The notes below the pieces were generated by a model that was not told the origin of the DNA, did not search any database, and saw only the letters and a list, made by a program, of their open reading frames with translations. This document shows, piece after piece, positions 25,964 through 31,819 of a stretch of DNA of 64,000 nt. Position numbers and translations under genes: made by a program. This stretch comes from ZLKRG44 sp964555705 (lineage in GTDB: Bacteria > Planctomycetota > Phycisphaerae > Phycisphaerales > SM1A02), in NCBI GenBank assembly GCA_964555705.1, contig CAZKTN010000005.1, forward strand, positions 44,270-108,269, written 5' to 3'. Numbering within the stretch: the first letter of the stretch is position 1; every line of letters starts with the position of its first letter.

Positions 25964-26007
25964 CCGCTAGGCGCGGGCGACGAATGTCACCTGCGTCGCT
26001 TGCGCAA

Positions 26008-26095
26008 TGGGCCCGGTGGGAATCGAACCCACACGCCGGTGTCACCCGGCCGCGGATTTTAAGTCCGCTGCGTCTGCCAGTTTCGCCACAGGCCC
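26008..26095 (-). tRNA. tRNA-Leu (anticodon TAA)
   Basis: Type II tRNA with a long variable arm, read on the minus strand. Acceptor arms GGGCCTG and CGGGCCC pair (one T-G), discriminator A. The anticodon stem GCGGA/TCCGC encloses the loop CTTAAAA, giving anticodon TAA for leucine. The T-arm is GTGGG-TTCGATT-CCCAC. CCA is not encoded. It lies alone between the M48 protease and CoA-transferase genes. Confidence 0.96.
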
Positions 26096-26124
26096 AACAT
26101 GCGCAATCTAGGTGACGCGCCAAG

Positions 26125-26130
26125 TAGGCT
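26125..26130 (+). promoter_or_regulatory. -10 element TAGGCT, 9 bases before CoA-transferase start
   Basis: TAGGCT is followed by nine bases and the ATG at 26140. No Shine-Dalgarno sequence is present. Confidence 0.5.
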
Positions 26131-26139
26131 CGACTTCCC

Positions 26140-27318
26140 ATGAGCGACTCATCCCCACCGCTGGCCGGCGTCACCATCGTCGATCTCGGACGCGTGCTGG
26201 CCGCGCCCTTCTGCACGAGCGTCCTCGCGCACATGGGCGCGCGCGTGATCAAGGTCGAGCGGCCCGGCACCGGCGACGACTCGCGCGCCTACGGGCCATT
26301 CAAGGGCGGCACCAGCATCTACTTCGCGTGCGTCAACTGCGACAAGGAGTCGATCGCGCTCGACCTCAAGCGCCCCGAGGACCGCACCATATTCGAGTCG
26401 ATGCTCGACCGCGCCGACGTGCTCGTCGAGAACTTCTCGCCGGGCGTGATGCAGCGCCTGGGCTACGGATGGGAGACGCTGCACGCGCGCTGGCCGCAGC
26501 TCATCCTGGGCGCGCTGTCGGGGTTCGGCCAGCACGGCCCGATGTCGAACAAGCCTGCGTACGACATCATCGTGCAGGCGCTCGGTGGCCTCATGAGCCT
26601 CACCGGACATCCAGGCGGGCCGCCCACGCGCGTCGGTGCCTCGGTGGGCGACCTTGTGGCGGGCCTGTACCTCGCGCTGGGCATCTCGAACGCGCTCTAC
26701 AGGCGCACTCGCACCGGCGAGGGATGCATGATCGATGTGGCGATGCTCGACTGCCAGATCGCGTTCCTCGAGGCCGCCATCGCGTCATGCAGTGCGACTG
26801 GCGTGGTGCCCGGACCCGTCGGCACCCGGCATCCCTCGATCGCGCCATTCCAGGCATTCGAGACGTCGGACCGCCCGATCGTGATCGGTGCCGGCAACGA
26901 CACTCTCTTCCGCACACTGTGCGGCGCGATCGGCCGCGACGATCTCGCCGCCGACCCGCGCTTTGCCGACAACTCGAGCCGCTTCGCGCACGTGGACGAC
27001 CTTCAGCGCGAGGTCGAGCGCACGCTCCGCGCCAAGCCCGCCGCCCACTGGCTCGCCGCGCTTGATGCGGCGGCAGTGCCATCCGCGCCGATCCAGAATG
27101 TCGAGCAGGCCATGTCGATGCCGCAGGCGCAGGCGCGCGCGATGGTGCTTCCGGTCGAGTGCCCCTCGATCGGCACCTTCAAGGTGCCCGGCAACCCGGT
27201 GAAGATCAGCGATGTGCCCGAGCGCGGCATGCGCAAGCCGCCGCCCGCGCTCGATGCGGACCGCGATCGCATCCTCGCCGAGCTCGTGACCTCGCCTCGG
27301 ATGCACCCGAGTCACTGA
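26140..27318 (+). CDS. CaiB/BaiF family (class III) CoA transferase
   Basis: 392-residue class III CoA transferase. Marks: VDLGRVLAAPFCTSVLAHMG, VIKVERPGTGDDSR, LDLKRPEDR, LVENFSPGVMQRLGYG, ALSGFGQHGP and the catalytic Asp in ASVGDLVAGLYLALGI. The C-terminal part has GTRHPSIAPFQAF. Class III enzymes move CoA between organic acids (formyl-CoA, carnitine, succinyl-CoA types); the substrate here cannot be deduced, and no acyl-CoA enzyme is adjacent. The final seven bases overlap the stop of the convergent DUF1569 gene. Confidence 0.9.
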   Translation: MSDSSPPLAGVTIVDLGRVLAAPFCTSVLAHMGARVIKVERPGTGDDSRAYGPFKGGTSIYFACVNCDKESIALDLKRPEDRTIFESMLDRADVLVENFSPGVMQRLGYGWETLHARWPQLILGALSGFGQHGPMSNKPAYDIIVQALGGLMSLTGHPGGPPTRVGASVGDLVAGLYLALGISNALYRRTRTGEGCMIDVAMLDCQIAFLEAAIASCSATGVVPGPVGTRHPSIAPFQAFETSDRPIVIGAGNDTLFRTLCGAIGRDDLAADPRFADNSSRFAHVDDLQREVERTLRAKPAAHWLAALDAAAVPSAPIQNVEQAMSMPQAQARAMVLPVECPSIGTFKVPGNPVKISDVPERGMRKPPPALDADRDRILAELVTSPRMHPSH

Positions 27319-27845
27319 GCGCCCGGCGCGCCGGGATAGTGCAGGAACCCAAGGTGCAGCTGGCAGTGGCCGCACTGCATGCGCACCCACTCGTCGTGCG
27401 TCATCGGCCCGAGGAGCGGGTTCGGCCGCGTCATCCGCTCGCCTGCGGCGATGCGCGCGAGGCACCTGCGCATCCGAGCCATCGACTGCTCGAAGGGGAT
27501 GCCAGGCGTCGGCAGCAGGTACGCCGCATCCTTGGGCAGCCGAAACCCCGCAGGGGCAGTGCGGCCTGACGTCGCCCGCTTGCGGAGGAACAGGCTCGCC
27601 ACCGCACGCACAAACCAGGGCGCGCTTGAGGGGAACCCGTCGAGCGCGAACTCGAAGAGCTTGGTGCAGTGGTCGATGTTCTCGCCTGGCGTCCAGTTGC
27701 CGGTCGTCGTGAGCGTGCCCGCGGCATGCGCCGCCTCGATGCGATCGAGCTCGGCGGCAACGCAGTTGAGGCAGTGGAAGTGGAGCGACCTGCGGCTCGC
27801 ATGCCGGGTGCGTATGGGGCGTTCAGCGGTACGCGTACGTTCCAT
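27312..27845 (-). CDS. DUF1569 (DinB-superfamily) protein
   Basis: 177-residue cytoplasmic protein resembling DUF1569, a branch of the DinB/YfiT four-helix metal-binding superfamily. Recognisable parts: RSLHFHCLNCVAAELDRIEA, GNWTPGENIDHCTKLFEFAL followed by DGFPS, and the C-terminal PLLGPMTHDEWVRMQCGHCQ with LHLGFL. The His in IDHC and the C-terminal HxxLHL could be metal ligands. Some superfamily members are thiol transferases; no function is known for this branch. TAGCCT nine bases before the ATG overlaps the stop of the DUF1648 gene upstream. Confidence 0.8.
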   Translation of the reverse strand: MERTRTAERPIRTRHASRRSLHFHCLNCVAAELDRIEAAHAAGTLTTTGNWTPGENIDHCTKLFEFALDGFPSSAPWFVRAVASLFLRKRATSGRTAPAGFRLPKDAAYLLPTPGIPFEQSMARMRRCLARIAAGERMTRPNPLLGPMTHDEWVRMQCGHCQLHLGFLHYPGAPGAQ

Positions 27846-27854
27846 CCGCCGCCA

Positions 27855-27860
27855 AGGCTA
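27855..27860 (-). promoter_or_regulatory. -10 element TAGCCT overlapping the DUF1648 stop codon
   Basis: The TAG of this hexamer is also the stop codon of the upstream minus-strand gene (27858-27860). The DUF1569 ATG follows nine bases after the hexamer. Confidence 0.5.
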
Positions 27861-28388
27861 GGAGACGCGGCCCGCGATCGCGACTTCCATCCGGATGCGC
27901 TGCCGCGTCCTGACCGTCGACAGCACCACAAAGGCCAGCGTGACCGCAACAAACCCCACGATCGGCCACCACGGCATCGTGGTCATGGTGCCCTTGGCCA
28001 CCGCCGCCGTGCACGCCAACATCGCCCCAAACAGGCAGTTAACGCCAACCCCTACCCACGCCAGCAGCGCACGCACCGATGCCAGCGAGCGCACTCGCGC
28101 CTCGGCAGGGAGCGACAGCCACAGCGCCTTGTCGGGCACATTCACGATCCCGGGCACGTGACGCGCCAGCGTCCCGACGAACGTCGCAGCCCCGCCCATC
28201 ATCAGCGACATCACGCTGCTGATGATCGGCACGCCGAGCCAGTTCGCCACGCTCGGCGAACCCCACCGGTCGGGCACCCCATGGAAGTCGAAGTGCAGCG
28301 GGATCCGCTCCGGCAACCCATCCCACATCATCAGGGCGATCACCCAGACCGCTGCATTTGCGACCAGCACTGGGATGGCGCGCCACAC
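27858..28388 (-). CDS. DUF1648 membrane protein (SdpI-like)
   Basis: 176-residue inner-membrane protein with about four transmembrane helices. The DUF1648 signature LPERIPLHFDFHGVPDRWGS follows the first helix, as in SdpI-type immunity proteins and many uncharacterised homologues. The start is uncertain. A GTG at 28388 has TACCAT six bases upstream and leaves room for the divergent gene's promoter; an ATG at 28439 would add 17 residues but would overlap the start codon of the opposite gene. The GTG is preferred. Function is unknown. Confidence 0.72.
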   Translation of the reverse strand: MWRAIPVLVANAAVWVIALMMWDGLPERIPLHFDFHGVPDRWGSPSVANWLGVPIISSVMSLMMGGAATFVGTLARHVPGIVNVPDKALWLSLPAEARVRSLASVRALLAWVGVGVNCLFGAMLACTAAVAKGTMTTMPWWPIVGFVAVTLAFVVLSTVRTRQRIRMEVAIAGRVS

Positions 28389-28394
28389 GAATTG

Positions 28395-28400
28395 ATGGTA
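28395..28400 (-). promoter_or_regulatory. -10 element TACCAT, 6 bases before DUF1648 GTG
   Basis: TACCAT (minus strand) is followed by CAATTC and GTG. It decides the start at 28388 rather than 28439. Confidence 0.45.
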
Positions 28401-28411
28401 TGCGCGATCGC

Positions 28412-28417
28412 TAGACT
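28412..28417 (+). promoter_or_regulatory. -10 element TAGACT for the small acidic protein gene
   Basis: TAGACT lies 20 bases before the ATG at 28438, with AGGAGG (28425-28430) between them. The leader would be about 14 bases, a normal Shine-Dalgarno arrangement back-to-back with the leaderless-type DUF1648 promoter. Confidence 0.45.
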
Positions 28418-28437
28418 TCCACGCAGGAGGTGGCGCC

Positions 28438-28863
28438 ATGGAAGGCGAAGCACGGCCTGAGGTTCAGCTTTCAATCGACTACATCGGGGACGGGCACTAC
28501 GCGCTGTTCCGCACGCGCGAGGAGCACCGCACAGTCGAGCGCGTGGCGCGCCGTGTGCAGGATCTCTTCCGAACCGTCGCGCTGCGCTGGGGCACGGAGA
28601 CCCCCATCGAGATGAGCTTCGCGGCGCATCTCGCATTCCAGCTCGAGACGGGGCTGCCGCTTGACGCTGGGCTCGACGAGCATGGCCAGCCCACGGCGTC
28701 CGCACATGAGGGCGCCGTGTTCGAGCTGCCCGAGCAGGAGTCCGACGGAGGCGACGCAGCCGAGGCCGATGCCACACCGGCCGCCGAGTCCGACGACACT
28801 CCTCGCGACGACGGCGAGGGGATGGACCGCCCGCGCCGACCCCGCCGGCCACGCCAGTCCTAG
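28438..28863 (+). CDS. Small hypothetical protein with acidic C-terminal tail
   Basis: 141 residues, not recognised. The first ~75 residues look like a small alpha/beta domain (VQLSIDYIGDGHYALFRT, then two helices ending IEMSFAAHLAFQLETGLP). Residues ~95-130 are rich in Asp, Glu and Ala, and the last ten are basic (RPRRPRRPRQ). It has the strongest Shine-Dalgarno sequence of the window, AGGAGG seven bases before the ATG, predicting strong translation. Its TAG stop shares the palindrome CTAG with the stop of the convergent B12-binding gene. Confidence 0.65.
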   Translation: MEGEARPEVQLSIDYIGDGHYALFRTREEHRTVERVARRVQDLFRTVALRWGTETPIEMSFAAHLAFQLETGLPLDAGLDEHGQPTASAHEGAVFELPEQESDGGDAAEADATPAAESDDTPRDDGEGMDRPRRPRRPRQS

Positions 28864-29960
28864 CGCTGCGCGCGCTCGGCCACGAGCCGCTCGCCAACCT
28901 TGAGCGCATCCGCTGCCGTCCGCGCGAAGCCATCGGCGCCAACCACCTGCCACAGGTCGGGCACGATCCTGAAGGGCGTTCCGCCAACGATGACCGGCAC
29001 GTGAGCGGTTGCCGCATGCGACCGAATCGCCGTCACGAGGTCCGCCATCGCGCGCACGGCGAGCGTGGTGCTGGCGCTCGCGGCGACGAGGTCCGTCGCA
29101 TGGCCGCCACGGTCGGGGTCGATCGCATCGACAAGGTCGGCCGTCGGCATGTTCGCGCCGAGGAACTCCACATCCCAGCCGTCGGCATCGAAGAGGTCCG
29201 CGACCATGCGGATGCCGACCTCATGGAGATCGCCGCCCACCGCAGTCGCCACCACGCGCTTGCCGCGCAAGGCCCTTGTCGGCACTGCCGCACGAAGCCT
29301 TGCCATGATCATCTGCGTCGCACCTGTGCAGTAGTGCTCGTCGGCGATCGTCGCCTCCTGCAGGTGCCACATGCGTCCCACCTCGGCCAGCGCGGGCATC
29401 AGGATGCGCTCGTACACGCGGTCGAGCGTCGCGCCTCCGGCAAGAGCCGCGCCCGCGATCTCCGCCGCACCCTCGCGGTCGCGCTGGAGCAGCCGAAGGA
29501 GGTAGAGCCGCGCGTCACGGGCCTCTGGCGCCTCTAGACCGCTCGCGAGCGCATCCCCCGACGCGCCCGACGAGCTCACGGACTGGATCCTCTGCGACGC
29601 CAGCGCGAGCATCGGCTCGGCGCGCGTCCACACGGCGCCGGGCACCTGCTCCTGAAGCGTGCGTCCAAGGGCATCGAGGCTAGCGCGCAGGTCCGCCTCG
29701 GCCATCTCGCGCGCGATGAATGCCGTGCGCGACCAGGCTGCGTTCGACGCGAAGAGCTCCGCGCGTCCGGCGGCAATCGCCTCCACGAGGTGGTTCAGCC
29801 GCGACTGCATCTCCGAACGCCAGAGGCGGCGCCCCGAGGACCCGTAGCGCTGCTCCATCGACGCATCGGCATCGAAGAGCGCGTCGGTCGCCCATGCGGC
29901 GACGGCGCGCGAGACAGCCTCGAGCGCATCCGCTGCTGCACGGTCGTGCGGATCCATCAT
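28860..29960 (-). CDS. Cobalamin-binding protein with CarH-type light-sensor signature, no MerR domain
   Basis: 366 residues. The C-terminal half is a B12-binding module. A helical cap carries W198-H199 and E208-H209, an exact W-x9-EH motif, the mark of CarH/LitR adenosyl-B12 photoreceptors, where W packs over the ligand and the adjacent His forms the light adduct. The Rossmann part has the base-off motif D-x-H-x2-G (D244, H246, G249 in GGDLHEVGI) and later VGGTPF. The N-terminal ~150 residues are helical and are not a MerR DNA-binding domain. So this looks like a B12 sensor with a different output or partner. Convergent with the acidic protein; starts ATGATG with no clear Shine-Dalgarno sequence. 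Confidence 0.8.
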   Translation of the reverse strand: MMDPHDRAAADALEAVSRAVAAWATDALFDADASMEQRYGSSGRRLWRSEMQSRLNHLVEAIAAGRAELFASNAAWSRTAFIAREMAEADLRASLDALGRTLQEQVPGAVWTRAEPMLALASQRIQSVSSSGASGDALASGLEAPEARDARLYLLRLLQRDREGAAEIAGAALAGGATLDRVYERILMPALAEVGRMWHLQEATIADEHYCTGATQMIMARLRAAVPTRALRGKRVVATAVGGDLHEVGIRMVADLFDADGWDVEFLGANMPTADLVDAIDPDRGGHATDLVAASASTTLAVRAMADLVTAIRSHAATAHVPVIVGGTPFRIVPDLWQVVGADGFARTAADALKVGERLVAERAQR

Positions 29961-29969
29961 GAGAACCAG

Positions 29970-29984
29970 TTCGGCGGCGCCGAA
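29970..29984. promoter_or_regulatory. Inverted repeat upstream of the B12-binding gene
   Basis: TTCGGC-GGC-GCCGAA is a perfect six-base inverted repeat beginning nine bases before the B12-protein start. It could be an operator or a leader hairpin. Confidence 0.3.
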
Positions 29985-30048
29985 CGCGCGGATTCAGCGC
30001 CGGGAATCAGGGCTAAAGACGGGCCGGAACGCCCTTAGGGCAGCCGGA

Positions 30049-30864
30049 TCAGCGGCGGTCGCCGAAAATGAGGGCCAGCCGGAAGACCAGCTGCAGCGCC
30101 TCCCAGTAGATCCAGATGAGCGTCGCCATCAGCCCGAAGGCGAGGTACCACTCCATGTCCGCAGGGACGCCCGCGCTCACCGCCTCGTCGACCTGCCTGA
30201 AGTCGACGATCAGCCACAGTGACGCCACAAGCATGATGAAGACGTTGAGCCCGAGGCCCACAAGGGCCGGCGTGCCGCCCTGCAGCGCGCTGCCGATGCC
30301 GATGAAGGGAAGTGTCACTCCAAAGAGGCTCAGCGCAAACGATGCGATGTAGGTGATGAGGATGCCGATCGTCAGCACCGTAAGCCCGCGCTGGAACGTC
30401 GCGCCGCCCTTGAGCAGCCCGGTCTTGTAGGCGAGAAGCATCGCCGCCACCATCGCCATCACGATGATGAACGCCTGCAGCGCGAGCCCGACTCCGACCT
30501 GGATTCCCTGCGCACGCAGCACGGCCTCGAGCATGACCGCCACGCTGCCCATCGCAACACCCTGCGCCGCCGAGTAGATGACCAGCAGCGTCGCCGCAAC
30601 CTTCGGCGACGACCGCACCGCGAACATCGACACGATCACCACCAGGAACGACACGATCATTGCGATCATGGTGATCGCGGGGAACTGCGCGCACACTGCG
30701 GCGCCGATGCCGCCGGCGACCGCCGTCACGAGGGTGCATCCAGCGACCTTGTTGATGACGCCATTGACGCTCGCCGTGCGCTGCGCCGTGAAGACGCCCG
30801 CGTTGGCCGCGTTGTTGAGGGAACTGTCCGCGAGGATCGGGTTGCTTGACTGGAGAAGGCTCAT
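30049..30864 (-). CDS. Bax inhibitor-1/YccA family membrane protein
   Basis: 271 residues with about seven transmembrane helices, of the bacterial YccA/BI-1-like family. The N-terminal ~45 residues (MSLLQSSNPILADSSL and a Thr/Ala stretch) are cytoplasmic. The family's conserved C-terminal end is seen in FMLVASLWLIVDFR-type sequence (IMLVASLWLIVDFRQVDEAV) and EWYLAFGLMATLIWIYWEAL. BI-1 proteins act as pH-sensitive calcium leaks, and YccA modulates FtsH. The ATG has GGAG seven bases upstream and TATCAT (30887-30892) as a plausible -10, so it is a leadered gene. Confidence 0.87.
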   Translation of the reverse strand: MSLLQSSNPILADSSLNNAANAGVFTAQRTASVNGVINKVAGCTLVTAVAGGIGAAVCAQFPAITMIAMIVSFLVVIVSMFAVRSSPKVAATLLVIYSAAQGVAMGSVAVMLEAVLRAQGIQVGVGLALQAFIIVMAMVAAMLLAYKTGLLKGGATFQRGLTVLTIGILITYIASFALSLFGVTLPFIGIGSALQGGTPALVGLGLNVFIMLVASLWLIVDFRQVDEAVSAGVPADMEWYLAFGLMATLIWIYWEALQLVFRLALIFGDRR

Positions 30865-30955
30865 GGGTGTGCTCCGTGTAGCTGCAATGATATGCAGGAG
30901 ACCCTCCCTTGCGCTGTGCGCGCGGACCCCGATGCGCCCGCGCCGGTCCCCGACG

Positions 30956-31807
30956 TCAGCGCGACTGCGCAGCCTGCATGCACCGCTGCACCTGCGCGAT
31001 GACTGTCGCCTGGTGCTGCGGGTTGTGGATGAAGTCGAAGGCCATACCCGCGTAGGTGCGCTGGGCGCTGTCGAGGTGCGTGTGCGCCAAAGTGGCAGAC
31101 GCCACGATCGGCACCGGCTGGCGCGCACCGAGCGGTATCCGCAGGAAAAAGGTGCGGTGCCTGCCAAGAGACGATGAGTCCTTCGGCTCGACGCGCAGCC
31201 CGACACCGCCTCCGCCGAGGTTCATGAGCGTTGCAGGAAACGAGGGGCCGACCTGCGGCATCGGCGCATCCGATGCGGGCACCGAGGGCGTGCCACCGGC
31301 GGCATCGGCCAGCGCAACAGCCGCAAACGCGGCCTCATTGGCGCGCTCCATCGCCACAACGGACTTGGGGTCAAGCAGCGGCCACACCTCGACCTCCGGA
31401 AGCGCAAGTCCTGCCGTCTCGAATCGCGTGTGGCGCCGCATGCAGCGCTCCACCGAGTCAGGCAGCTCGAGCCGGATGCGCGCCGTGCGGGCACCCGCCG
31501 AATCCACGTCCGCCACCTTCACCGAGCTGAACTTCCACCTGTTCTGGCCCACCGTGATCGCGCCCACAACCGGCGTGCCGTCCGCAATCGACATCACGGT
31601 GCCGAGCGCCACGGGCGCCTCGACCACCACGTGCTCATCCTCGAGATCGGTGACGCGGAGGCGCCACACGAGGTCCGCGGCGCCGGCGGACTCGACAGGG
31701 TCTTGAAGGCCAGGCCGTGCGACAGCCACCTCGATGGTGCCGCCGCGCTCGAAGACCTGCTGCATGCTGCGGCGCCATTCGGCCGTGCGTGAACGTGATG
31801 CGGGCAT
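30956..31807 (-). CDS. PilZ-like (YcgR-type) protein with degenerate c-di-GMP motif
   Basis: 283 residues with a YcgR-type layout: an N-terminal flagellar-brake-like beta barrel (~20-125, VALGTVMSIADG...WKFSSV) and a C-terminal PilZ domain. The RxxxR motif is present (RRHTR, about residues 125-129). The second motif, normally D/NxSxxG, reads NLGGGG, with Gly in place of Ser. An insertion of ~60 residues lies between the two motifs. The protein may bind cyclic di-GMP weakly or not at all. No flagellar genes are nearby; TAGCAT six bases upstream gives it a separate leaderless-type promoter. Confidence 0.68.
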   Translation of the reverse strand: MPASRSRTAEWRRSMQQVFERGGTIEVAVARPGLQDPVESAGAADLVWRLRVTDLEDEHVVVEAPVALGTVMSIADGTPVVGAITVGQNRWKFSSVKVADVDSAGARTARIRLELPDSVERCMRRHTRFETAGLALPEVEVWPLLDPKSVVAMERANEAAFAAVALADAAGGTPSVPASDAPMPQVGPSFPATLMNLGGGGVGLRVEPKDSSSLGRHRTFFLRIPLGARQPVPIVASATLAHTHLDSAQRTYAGMAFDFIHNPQHQATVIAQVQRCMQAAQSR

Positions 31808-31813
31808 GGATTG

Positions 31814-31819
31814 ATGCTA
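31814..31819 (-). promoter_or_regulatory. -10 element TAGCAT overlapping the TgpA stop codon
   Basis: The TAG of TAGCAT is the stop codon of the upstream transglutaminase gene (31817-31819). Six bases separate it from the PilZ-like ATG. Confidence 0.5.
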
